Shown here: in pieces, positions 1 through 8,779 of the stretch
Numbering within the stretch: the first letter of the stretch is position 1
Layout of the letters: the number at the start of each line of letters is the position of its first letter
NCBI GenBank assembly: GCA_947044405.1
Contig: CAMRHE010000332.1
Coordinates: forward strand, 806,001 to 870,000
Direction: 5' to 3'
DNA: 64,000 bases
Origin: Leptodactylus fallax
Taxonomy: Eukaryota > Chordata > Amphibia > Anura > Leptodactylidae
Notes under the pieces: generated by a model
Told to the model about the DNA's origin: nothing
What the model saw: only the letters and a program-made list of their open reading frames with translations
The model's database searches: none
Translations under genes and position numbers: made by a program

Positions 1-315
1 CTGAGATGCTGTGGTCAAACAGGGATTAACACCCACGATCGGGGCTCATCTCCGACCGGGGGTGTTAGAGGACAGTGTCAGCCGTTACATACAGCTGACA
101 CCGGCAAAGCAGGGTGCAGACACAGTTTCTGTGTGCCCACCATGCTTCCACCGTGGTTGTGCGGGAAGTCCTTCCCGGCAGCGCCTTACTATTAGGGTGG
201 ATGTCGGGAAGGGGTTAATGTGATTCGCAGCAAATTAATTCGGATCGAATCAAATTGTTTTGGAAACTTCGGGGAATCGGTCGAATCGAATTTTTTAAAA
301 ATTCGCTCATCTCTA
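1..315 (-). mobile_element. hAT-like non-autonomous element, right end
   Basis: The block ends at 315 with GCTCATCTCTA, the inverted form of the TAGAGATGAGC terminus shared by other hAT-type elements in this window (42594, 47069, 54017, 12630). The last 100 bases are rich in TCGAATC/GATTCG motifs as in those copies. The left end lies outside the window, so no target duplication can be tested. The body (1-200) does not resemble the other copies and may be a different internal sequence. Confidence 0.55.
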
Positions 316-441
316 GTGATAATGTCTGTAAACCCCTTTGGAATATGAGGTAGAGAAATAACCTAGAACAATAGTTTTAGTGCCATATAAAAGAAGTGAT
401 ACTCAAAGAACATAGATCTACCTGTATAATTTCCATAGATA

Positions 442-815
442 CAGCTGCATCTCAATAAATTAGAATATCTTTGAAATGTTTATTTCTTTCAGTAATTAAA
501 TTAAAAAGTGACCTCCTATTTTTTCTAGATTCTTTACACACAGAGTCTTCTATTTCAAGTGTTTTATTTCTGTAAATGTTGATTATGGATTACAGGTAAT
601 GAAAACCCAAATCTAAGAAAATTACAATATTGTAAGTTCAGTTCAGTCTTGTAAATTCAGTGTCACCTGCCAAGGTTTCCTAAGCCTTTAAATGGTCCCT
701 CAGTCTGGTTCAGTAGGACACACAATCATGGAAGACGCTGATTATGGATTGTATTACTGAATTACTGAAATGAAGGAACGTTTCAAGGATATTCTAATTT
801 ATTGAGATGCTCCTG
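442..815. mobile_element. Tc1/mariner-type MITE (copy 1)
   Basis: A 374-bp element with about 28-bp terminal inverted repeats (CAGCTGCATCTCAATAAATT at the left, its complement with two differences at the right) is flanked by TA at 440-441 and 816-817. No transposase is encoded. Two other copies of the same length are present at 47844-48218 and 58734-59102. The TA target and the termini point to mobilisation by a Tc1/mariner transposase. Confidence 0.85.
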
Positions 816-817
816 TA

Positions 818-1032
818 TACAGTTGTAAACTTTTGACTTTGCAGAAAGTAATAAAAATGCCTTAAAAAATTCTCTCTCTCTCATTATTCTGGCATTTGGC
901 AAATATAAATAATTTTGGTAAACCTAATTGACCTAAAACGGGAAAGGTTTATTCTGATTTCATGTCAGATAGTGAGAAAAACCTGCATATGTGTCTTTTT
1001 CTATAGTGGATGTAAACTTCTAGTTTCAGCTG
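818..1032 (+). mobile_element. Sleeping Beauty-like Tc1 element, 3' end fragment
   Basis: The 215 bases match the right end of the fuller element at about 57808-58019, including the TTTGACTTTGCAGAAAGT block, the CTCTCTCTCATTATTCTGG stretch and a right terminus ending in TTTCAGCTG followed by TA. The transposase part is absent. In the right-hand duplicate the fragment is cut after about 29 bases. Confidence 0.8.
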
Positions 1033-1034
1033 TA

Positions 1035-1383
1035 AGTGTTACCTACAAGATGCAACTTTCATGGATTGAACTTGTGTCTACAGCCATCTCACAGATGCTC
1101 GATCAGATTGACGTCTGTGGAATTTGCATTCTTCAAACAATTGCTACCATGTATAGCAGGGTGTATTATCTTACTGCTATTAGGGGGCGCCACTGCCAGG
1201 GAGGAAGCTACTTGGTCAGTATAGTGTTTAGGTAGGTGGTATGTATTCCAAAGAGAACTGAGAACTTTGATGTGTATAAGTAGTCACTGTCTGCAAGTGC
1301 TTTGTGGAGACCCCTTTTTCTGCATATACAGATTCATGTCCCTTGGGGTATGTCTGTATTGCCAGAGCACATCTAGACACTGG
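1035..1383. other. Unassigned spacer
   Basis: I see no gene, repeat unit or terminus that I recognise between the Tc1 fragment and the DIRS left repeat. The interval is missing from the right-hand duplicate, where position 59131 joins directly to DIRS internal sequence. Confidence 0.5.
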
Positions 1384-1498
1384 GATTTCCCTTACGTCCT
1401 GCATAAGCACAATATGGGGTATTTCTGCCCTGTGTGCTGGTAGGACAGGCGGAATTTTTAATTAGCATAATTAATTGCAGGACAACACCCCTATAAGA
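1384..1498 (+). repeat. DIRS left inverted terminal repeat
   Basis: From ATTTCCCTTACG to CCTATAAGATG this stretch is the reverse complement of 6809-6932 with scattered differences. Shared blocks include TATTTCTGCCC, TGTGTGCTGGTAGG and AATTAGCATAATTAATTGCA. The outermost bases (GTTAATCTG in the right copy) are not present at the left, so the left tip is diverged or lost. Confidence 0.9.
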
Positions 1499-2054
1499 TG
1501 GAAAAAGAGACCCCCCCTTGTGTTTTTTTCTGTCCTGTGTGCTGGGACAGGTGGGGGGAGGCTCTTTTGTCCTCCCATTTTTCCTAAAAGAATTTTGAGG
1601 GTTAACTACTTTTTAGTAGTTTTCTCCTCTTCAGCTGTTCATCTCTTTTCCTTAGGAGCTCTGGCCATTCTGGGCTGTGTGTGCCTGCCCTTGTCGGATC
1701 ACAGTCACTATGCAGCTTCTGGCCTGGCTGAGCACTCCAGCAGAGCTTATGCTTCAGAGCCGGGGGAAGTGATGTTGTCACTTCAGGCTCCGGAACCTTT
1801 TTGCGGGTCCTGTTTCCCTGGGGACCCTTTTTTTCTGTTACACTTCTACAGCCTACTTCCTGTACCGCTAGATTACGCAACCGGCCTAGTTTTAAGGCCA
1901 TTCTCTTTACCGCTGAAGCGGTATTAAAGACCCCATTGTTAAGGGTCTCTAAAAGAGGCCTCAGTATGCTTCCTTTTGGTTTGCTACTGTCTGCATTATT
2001 TTCCGATCTCCTGGTACTGGCAAACATACTGTTCTGACTTTCTCTCTTTTATAG

Positions 2055-3905
2055 ATGTCTTCCTCTGCTTCTGCTGGCAGTGGCGACTCCAGGAGGGAAA
2101 GGTCCTCCAAGCTGATATATTTTGCTTATACAGAGTGCGACATCTCTCTGCCTGATGGTATGACTACACTCGCTGTCGCCAATGCCGTGGGACCCCTTCT
2201 GAGGATCCATCCATACATGATGTAATTGTGTGGGTCAACGAGCATGAAAGAGATCCGGGACTTGAAGCCTTGTACTGAGAGACATTCTCAGGCAGTTCCA
2301 TTAAAGGAGGAATTTCACGTGCTCAATGAAACTCACTCGTCTGATAATAATAATAGTCCTTTAATAGTCCCACAACGGGGAAATTCAGTGTGTTACAGCA
2401 GCAAAGATAAGCAGATACAAATACAACATGTACAGGAATGTTCCAAGGTGAGAGGCATTACATTGATAGTAGACAGACAGATAAGACGTTTCAGAGGAGG
2501 GGGGGATTCAACAGGCAGAGAGATATTTCAGTTCTCTGTGTGTAATGATCTCCGCTTAGGTCGGTGTTGGTTGTACAGCCTAACCGCGGTGGGGAGGAAA
2601 GACTTCCGATAGCGCTCCTTCTCACACCTAGGGTGGAGCAGTCGGTCACTGACAGTACTGCCCAGCGCGATCACAGTCTCATGCATGGGATGGGACTTCT
2701 TCTTCTGCATGGAGCTCACCACGGACAGTATCCTTCTGTCACCCACCACCTGCACTGGGTCCAGTGGGCTCCCCAGGACAGAGCTGGCCCTTCTAATCAG
2801 CTTGTCAAGTTTCTTTCTATCCCTGGTTGATATACTGCTCCCCCAGCAGGCCACTCCGAAGAAGATGGCTGATGCCACTACCGAGTTGAAGAAAGTCCTA
2901 AGAAGTGCCCCCCGGATTCCAAAGGCTCTCAGCCTCCCAAGCAGGTAGAGCCTGCTGTGGCCCTTCCTGTACAGGACCTCCATGTGATCTGCCCAGTCCA
3001 GCTTATTATTAAGGAGCAAACCCAGGTACTTATAGGTGATGAAGACACTTCGGAAAATCCCAGCAAGCATCTTTTTACCTTGGAAAGGATGCATAGGCTG
3101 CTGAAGTCCATCCGGTCAAGGGACCAAGATGTTGAACTTGGGGAAGCCTCTAGTTCCACCAATAGGGGGCCTACGGCCTTCCAAGTGGATGAGACACTGG
3201 ATAAAGCTATGACAGGGGAGTGAAGACATCCCAAAAAGGCAACCCATTTTATCCAGCATGTTTCCTATTTCCCATTGCTGAGTCTCAGCAGGATCGTTGG
3301 GGTCCCCCGCCTAAGGTGGATATGGTGGTAGATAAATTGTCCCGCCGGGGGGCGGAAGATGGCTCCAATCTCCAAGTCTCTATACATAGACGCATGGAGT
3401 GCACCCTTAGGAGGGCTTATTCCTCGGCCTCTGCTCAGGCTTCTGTGGGCTTTGCCTCCATTCAGGTAGCGAATAAGCTGCTCTCCGACCTGGCCCAACT
3501 GGAGAAGGACATTGACTCCTGCGTCTCCAGAGACGATCTATTATCCTTTATGGGTGCGGTCTCCTTGGCAGCAGACTATCTAGTGGAAGCTTCCGCACAC
3601 CAAGTCAAGATGGCTGCCAAATCTATGGCCCTCATTACAGTTGCTAGAAGGTCATTATGGTTGAAGCCTTGGAGAGCAGACAATGTGACCAAGTATAACT
3701 TATGCTTCCTACCCTTTGAGCTGGGTAAAAATTTTGGCAGAGGCCTGGATGACATCATGGAAGGTCTTGCCGATAAAAAGGATAAGTGCCTTCCGCAGTC
3801 TTTTAGAGGAAAAGCAGTTCCTTCTGGCCAGGGCAGAAGTTAGCAGCTACCTAGATATCAGTCCAGAGGACGTAAGTTCCCCAAGGAAGGGGACAGAAAG
3901 AAGCC
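2055..3905 (+). pseudogene. DIRS gag-like region, copy 1 (broken)
   Basis: An ATG at 2055 (MSSSASAGSGDSRRERSSK) begins a gag-like frame that aligns with the start of the second DIRS subfamily at 19751. A LINE insertion at 2344-3034 splits it: EEFHVLNETHSSD lies before the insertion and DEDTSENPSKHLFTLERM after it. The C-terminal part (3310-3905) keeps the hydrophilic tail RGKAVPSGQGRS. DIRS gag proteins are thought to coat the RNA intermediate. Stops and shifts are present, so this is a pseudogene. The right-hand copy (59361-61226) carries the same interruption. Confidence 0.75.
2344..3034 (-). mobile_element. 5'-truncated LINE inserted in DIRS gag
   Basis: On the minus strand this encodes the end of a non-LTR reverse transcriptase: YKYLGLLLNNKLDWADHM, the thumb-like ACWGSSISTRDRKKLDKLI block and the terminal YRKSFLPTAVRLYN motif typical of L2/CR1-like LINEs. 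The protein stops at 2528, followed by a short 3' UTR ending in an ATT-repeat tail at about 2344. The element is 5'-truncated at about 3034. The identical insertion is found at 59651-60342. Clade assignment within L2/CR1/Rex-like groups is uncertain. Confidence 0.85.
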
Positions 3906-4122
3906 TGGCTTTTGACGGCAGCTTCTTGCCTCCTGCAGCGGCAAATACTCCTTTTGGGGGATGCCTCTCCCATTTTTCTCACCTTCTGGCAGGAGAAAAT
4001 CCAAAACCTTAGGTTTTACAGGTAATATAGCGGGATTATGCGGCCGATTTTTTTCGCCTGCCACATGACAGATTCATCGCAACACGCTCTCTTCCTGCAC
4101 TGAAGCAGGTTATACTGAAAAA

Positions 4123-5330
4123 TTGCATTCTGGAATACCTGGGCAAGGGGGCCTTGAAAAAAGTTCCCCCCTCAAAAGAAGGTTTTGGTGTCTACTCTCC
4201 AGACTTCCTGGTACCAATATAATTTATGATTATAGTCCTAATATATCTAAGTCTCTTCATAAGGAAAGAGCGTTTCCGAATGGAGACCGTGAAGTTAGTC
4301 ACATCCTTTCAGCAAAGAGATGTTCTTGTCACTCTTGACCTAAAGGATGCGTACTTACGTGTTCCAGTTATCCTCCTCACAGAAGCTATCTTAGAATTGC
4401 TGTCTCAACTGTCGGCCACAGGAGGCATTTCCAGTTTGCAGCTCCGCAGACAACTGTGTCTTTTCTCCAACATCTAGGCTGGCTAATAACCCGGGAGAAC
4501 TCAGAGGTGCTTCCTTCCTCACAGAAGAAGTTTGAGGTTCATCCTGGACTCAGTCCCCCAAGAAATTTCTTTACCTCCGACAAGGAGAGAAAAGATAATC
4601 AAAGCGGTTCAGTATCTCCTCAAGACACGTCTGGTGTTCATCACAACAACTATGAGAGTCCTAGGCCTCATGTCAGCCTCAGCCGATGCAGTCCCTTGGA
4701 CTTTATGGCATATGCGTCCCCTTCAGTTGGAAGTACTAGGGGTCTGGAATCATGGCCCTCTGAGTCTTGACAAGAGGATCAGACTTTCTCCCAAAACCCG
4801 TCTTTCTCTCAACTGGTGGATACACCTGAAAGTCAGATGTCCACGGTCCAACCTTGTTGGACACTATTGACCGATGCATCCTTTTCAGGATGAGGAGCCC
4901 ATCTGTACGAGAAAACCATACAAAGAGTCTGGAGCAGGCTAGAAAGCATGACATCATCCATCTGGAGGGAACTCACAGCAGTTTACCTGGCACTCTTCCA
5001 TTTCTCTCCTCTTCTCAGAGGAAAAGCTGTCAAGATCCGATCAGACAACATGGCGACCGTAATAAACAGGGAGGCACCAGATCGTTATCTCTCCTTAGGG
5101 AGGCAGGTCTGATTTTCACCTGGGCAGAGAAAAATCTGACCCATTTCTCCACAGTTCACATCAAGGACTCTTTGAACATAGTAGCAGACCAGTTGAGTCA
5201 GGGTCCTACTGTATCAGGAGAATGGGCTCTCAATCAAGAGTTTTTCCACCAGATCACCCTGAAGTGGGGTCTTCCAGATGTAGACCTTATGCGACCAGAC
5301 TCAACGCCAAGGTTGAGACGTTCTACTCAC
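4123..5330 (+). pseudogene. DIRS reverse transcriptase/RNase H, copy 1 (broken)
   Basis: The fingers/palm start is seen around 4130-4200 (EYLGKGALKKVPP), with the first catalytic motif LDLKDAYLRVPV near 4340. The sequence then jumps from FQFAAP to a segment reading QTTVSFLQHLGWL, so the block with the YxDD active site is deleted. RNase H follows (TDASFSG near 4865, IRSDNMATV near 5035), with an in-frame stop between. The recombinase-linking region runs to about 5330. Frameshifts are frequent. The second DIRS subfamily at 21127-21730 keeps the YLDD box. Confidence 0.8.
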
Positions 5331-5589
5331 TGTATCAGGAGGACTATTCCTTGGCAGTGGATGCCCTGTCCATCCCTTGGAGGTTCAGGCTGGCGTACAT
5401 CTTCCCTCCACTTTCCATGATACTAAGGGTATTGATGAAAGTGAGACAGGACCAAGCCTCTTTGATAGCCATTCTGCTATTCTGGTCAAAAAGAGCTTGG
5501 TTTTCCCAATGAGTCGAGGGATCTATTTGAGGCTTCCCCAAATCCAGAACCAGGTTTTCCAAGGAGATTCAACCTGATAGCCTGGAGGT

Positions 5590-6565
5590 TGGTCAGTCCC
5601 TATGGAAATCTAGAGGACTGTCAGAAGTTGTCCTGAAGACCCTTTGTTGCGAAAACGCAGAATCCACCAATAAAAGTTACCTAAGGATAGGTAATGTCTT
5701 CAAGGAGTGGTGCTCCAGACAGAAAGTGAATAGTTTGAATACTTCTATGGGAGTGAGTCTAAATTTTCTTCAGAAAGGCTTGGATAAGGGCCTTTCCCCT
5801 GCCACATTTAAGGTACAGGTTCAGCCCTATCCACCTGCTTAAGCAGATGATAGTCTCACAACCCCTTTTTTCCACATTTCTTAAGGGTGCTATGAGACTT
5901 AGGCCAATAGTTGCAGCTCCTGTTCCACACTGGGATCTATCCACAGTTCTTTCTGGCCTCTGCGGCCCACCATTTGAACCATTGGAGGAGGTGGATCTTA
6001 AGTCTCTGGCTTTCAAAACCACCTTTTTGCTAGCTATCACCTCAGCAAAAAGAGTAGGAGAGTTGCTGGCTTTTCTTCTGAAGATCCATATATTTCTTTT
6101 TTTTCCGATAGGGTCCAAATCTGATTTATTTCTGGGTTTAACCCTAAGGTGCCCTTTTGTGCTAATATCAACCAGGTGGTCTCCTTACCAGTTTTCTTTC
6201 CCAGTTCCATCTTCCAAGGAGGAGGAAAAACTCCATACACTGGATGTAATAAGGTGTCTACAAATTTATCTTCTGTGCACACGGCCCTTCAGAAGATCGG
6301 AGAACCTCTTAATTAATATATATGGTAGAGACAAAGGTCTCAAGGCTTCCAAACCCTCTTTATCATGATGGATTAAGGAAGCAATTAAAACTTCTTTTTG
6401 CTCGTGGGTTAACACCACCAGAGTTCATCAGAGCCCATTCAACCAGGGCTGTGTCGGCCTCCTGGTCTGAGAGTGGGTCTTGCCTTTTGAGCAGATTTGT
6501 GCAGCCGCTTTTTGGTCATCCCAACTAACCTTTGCTAAACACTATCAGTTAGATGTCCGTAGTTG
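5590..6565 (+). pseudogene. DIRS tyrosine recombinase, copy 1 (broken)
   Basis: Motifs of the tyrosine recombinase that integrates the circular DIRS intermediate are readable across frames: an N-terminal SAM-like part (STNKSYLRIGNVFKEWCS, about 5655), LLAITSAKRVGEL with the first catalytic Arg (about 6030-6065), RAHSTRAVSASW with the His-x-x-Arg pair (about 6430), and a candidate catalytic Tyr in KHYQLDV (about 6540). The motifs look intact, but several frameshifts and stops separate them. Confidence 0.8.
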
Positions 6566-6649
6566 AGAGGCTACTGCCTTTGGACATTCATACTGTCTTA
6601 AGCATTGTAGTGAGAAAGAACCCTCCCTAGGGGATCTGCTTGCTACATC

Positions 6650-6742
6650 CCCGTATTGTGCTGCTAGAAGGACGTAAGGGAATCGTTGATTGCGATGTTG
6701 TTAATCTGTTTTCCCTTAGTCCTAACAGCAGTACAAACTTCC
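6650..6742 (+). repeat. DIRS internal complementary region, copy 1
   Basis: The left half (TATTGTGCTGCTAGAAGGACGTAAGGGAAT) is complementary to the tip of the left terminal repeat, and the right half (from GTTAATCTGTTTTCCC) is complementary to the tip of the right repeat. This head-to-head junction is the diagnostic DIRS internal complementary region, used to bridge the two ends when the circle forms. Confidence 0.85.
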
Positions 6743-6808
6743 CCCACTCTGGTAATATTGTTCTTTCTTTATAATTGACACAAGGGGGGGAGAAGGTCTC
6801 CTTTGCTC

Positions 6809-6932
6809 TCTTATAGGGGTGTTGCCCTGCAATTAATTATGCTAATTAAAAATTCTGCCTGGCCTACCAGCACACAGGGGCAGAAATATCCCATATTTTG
6901 CTGCTGTTAGGACTAAGGGAAAACAGATTAAC
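6809..6932 (+). repeat. DIRS right inverted terminal repeat
   Basis: Reverse complement of 1384-1498 and slightly longer, ending in ...AAAACAGATTAAC at 6932. The second DIRS subfamily ends with the same bases at 24182, which fixes the element boundary. Confidence 0.9.
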
Positions 6933-6944
6933 ATCATAATCATC

Positions 6945-7292
6945 GAATATCTACTGAAATGGAAAGTATTCTATGAACATGATAACAGCACTTGGGAGCC
7001 AGAAAAGAACCTGGATTATCCGGCCAGTTATCCCTGTGTGAGAGCACATATGGCACCAAGGCGAGACAATGAACATAATTTCAAGATAAACTTATGGCAC
7101 ACCAACAATGATCCCTTTGTGGATGATCCTGTGGCACCCAGAAGTGACCAATTACAGAATCTCACAAAAAATTTGTGGCACGCTATCAATGTGCCTGGCC
7201 TGCAAGCTGAAATAGCTGGACTATCTTCCAAACGTGATCATGATGAAGTAGAAGTTGTTGTTGTTCTTCCTCTCATTGTTATTTGGCGTTAA
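6945..7292 (+). pseudogene. Orphan HP1-like chromodomain fragment
   Basis: An open frame beginning 12 bases after the DIRS end reads EYLLKWKVFYEHDNSTWEPE followed by KNLDYP. This is the core of a chromodomain, the methyl-lysine histone-binding fold, and is closest by eye to the HP1/CBX5 type (YLLKWKG...TWEPEKNLDCP). Relative to the usual form Gly of WKG is Val and a Ser is inserted before TWEP. The frame continues without a stop to 7292, with two diverged repeats (APRRD...NLWH, APRSD...NLWH) unlike HP1. There is no start codon or upstream half, because the DIRS right end cuts in at the second beta strand. It could be a processed pseudogene, an exon remnant, or a retrotransposon chromodomain. 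Confidence 0.5.
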
Positions 7293-7479
7293 AACTGGGC
7301 CTGCATCTACGAGGTAATGTCAGTACTAGAAAGCACCCAGCCTTGCTGCGTTTCTATAATAAATATATTCTACTCCAGCACTCCAAACATAAGAGCTATT
7401 CAGTGCAAATAAGCTTTATTAACATCTTGTCAAAACAATTTGAATGTTACATGGTAGAGCATTAATGGGTTAGTATAAA
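7293..7479. other. Unassigned spacer
   Basis: AT-rich sequence with no recognised feature. It may be the 3' untranslated part of the hAT remnant to its right. Confidence 0.4.
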
Positions 7480-7990
7480 GTCAGACATCAACAGATCCCC
7501 TGGATCTTCATCTGCGGGACATCTGTTACTCCAGTGGTGCAGTGCATTACTACCATTGCTGCATTTCTAGACGGTGTTGGCTGATGATCAAAATAATGAC
7601 CCAATGCACCATGAAAGCTATGTATAGCCCCTGCCCATAATTGTTGTTTCACTTGTTGATGGTGGCGTGCACCCACATGGACGTTTATAAAGTAAAGCCA
7701 TCATGGCGATATCAGACAGGGACAGCTTTCCTAAAGAAATAATGGTGGCTAGGTAAGGTCCATCAAGACTGCGTGCTGCCATCAGTTTGCGAAATGCAGT
7801 GGAATCCACTAAGTGGCAAGGGAGCAACGGCACCACCAGTAACTTGGCCAGGATAATTGGACGCAGATTGCTGTTTACTGCACATACTGTACATTCCTTT
7901 GGCTTCAGAGAACTTGTATAGTGGTGTAGAACAATGTGCCTTGCAGTAACACGTATAGGGAGCCTACTGTGGTAGTGAAACAATACTGTG
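7480..7990 (-). pseudogene. hAT transposase remnant (older family), middle part
   Basis: The minus strand reads LRPIILAKLLVVPLLPCHLV, then DSTAFRKLMAARSL and a following stretch. It aligns with the intact-looking hAT transposase to the right (VQKLNVLLSKLLVLQSLPFQ, then LVGSAPFRELMAC). It represents the segment just before the hAT RNase H-like domain. Only this middle part survives. The BED-finger remnant at 12640-13255 could be the N-terminal part of the same older element, split by the second hAT element. Confidence 0.55.
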
Positions 7991-8217
7991 AGTCAGTATG
8001 ACACGCATATGACAGGCGTCGCTCTTAGAACCACTGCACATTTCACTTATTTGGCCAGTTACGGGGCCAAAATTGACCAACTAACTCAAGGGTGAACTCA
8101 GCCTTACAGGTCGATGTTAGTGCCAGGTAGAAGGAACTGTGCAGAGGCCCAACATCCTACTGTAGCGTGAAAGAGTGTATTCCTTTTACACTGTCGTCTG
8201 CTGATTCCACATTGATG
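7991..8217. other. hAT-derived spacer
   Basis: No coding motif seen. It lies between the older hAT remnant and the minisatellite at the 3' end of the second hAT element. Confidence 0.35.
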
Positions 8218-8600
8218 TCAACAGAGTGGTAAGGCGACATAATGTGGAGCTGGCAGCAGCATGAGGAGGCAACAGAGTGGCAAGGTAACATAATGTGGAG
8301 TTGTCAGCAGCATGAGGAGGCCACAAAGTGGCAAGATGACATAATGTGGAGTTGGCAGCAGCATGAGGAGGCCATACAGTGACCCAGTGGCAGCAGCATG
8401 AGGAGGACATACAGTGACCCAGTGGCAGCAGCATGAGGAGGCCATACGGTGACCCAGTGGCAGCAGCATGAGGAGGCCATACAGTGACCCAGTGGCAGCA
8501 GCATGAGGAGGCCATACAGTGACCCAGTGGCAGCAGCATGAGGAGAACATACAGTGACCCAGTGGCAGCAGCATGAAGAGGACATACAGTGACCCGGTGA
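8218..8600 (-). repeat. Minisatellite, 51-bp then 35-bp units
   Basis: About three 51-bp units (each containing ACATAATGTGGAG and GGCAGCAGCATGAGGAGGC) pass into about seven 35-bp units (CATACAGTGACCCAGTGGCA plus GCAGCATGAGGAGG). Both share the GCAGCAGCATGAGGAGG core, so the 35-bp unit probably arose from the 51-bp unit by internal change. The array lies downstream of the hAT transposase C-terminus on its minus strand. Confidence 0.85.
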
Positions 8601-8779
8601 CAGAGTGTCAGTACCCACTGACGGTGGCTGTAAGAAGGAGCACTTGGCATCAGATGTGTGGCATCAGGCAGGTGGCAGCATCAGAATAGTAGTTGAGGCA
8701 GGTAGCCAGAAGAAACTGGTCTTTTTTGTCAAGGTTTGGTTGAGGCAGCATGGATGATTTAATCTGATACATCAGGCAT

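Larger units (their letters stand above)
1..848 (+). repeat. Segmental duplication, left block, copy A
   Basis: This block is nearly identical to 58298-59131, about 58.3 kb to the right, in the same orientation. It contains in order a hAT-like element end (to 315), a unique-looking spacer, a Tc1-type MITE (442-815) and the start of a Tc1 3' fragment. The order of the elements and the flanking spacers match, so the whole block was copied together. Confidence 0.85.
1384..6932 (+). mobile_element. DIRS-type retrotransposon, copy 1
   Basis: The element has the full DIRS layout: a left inverted terminal repeat (1384-1498), gag-like, reverse transcriptase/RNase H and tyrosine recombinase regions in that order, an internal complementary region (6650-6742) and a right inverted repeat (6809-6932). 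DIRS elements replicate through a circular intermediate and integrate with a tyrosine recombinase, so they lack target duplications and integrase. All reading frames are broken. A LINE fragment sits in gag, and the YxDD part of the reverse transcriptase is deleted, so this copy cannot be autonomous. Confidence 0.9.

Noticed and set aside
1384..6932. Possibility that DIRS copy 1 is an active element
   Set aside because: LINE insertion in gag, deleted YxDD region and many frameshifts.
6945..7292. Calling this an HP1/CBX gene
   Set aside because: Only the middle of the chromodomain is present, there is no start or chromoshadow domain, and an extra residue and a Gly-to-Val change are present; kept as a fragment.
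8186..8650. Repetitive open frame on the minus strand (GHCMASSCCCHWVTVWPPHA...)
   Set aside because: Falls in the 35/51-bp minisatellite; not a protein.
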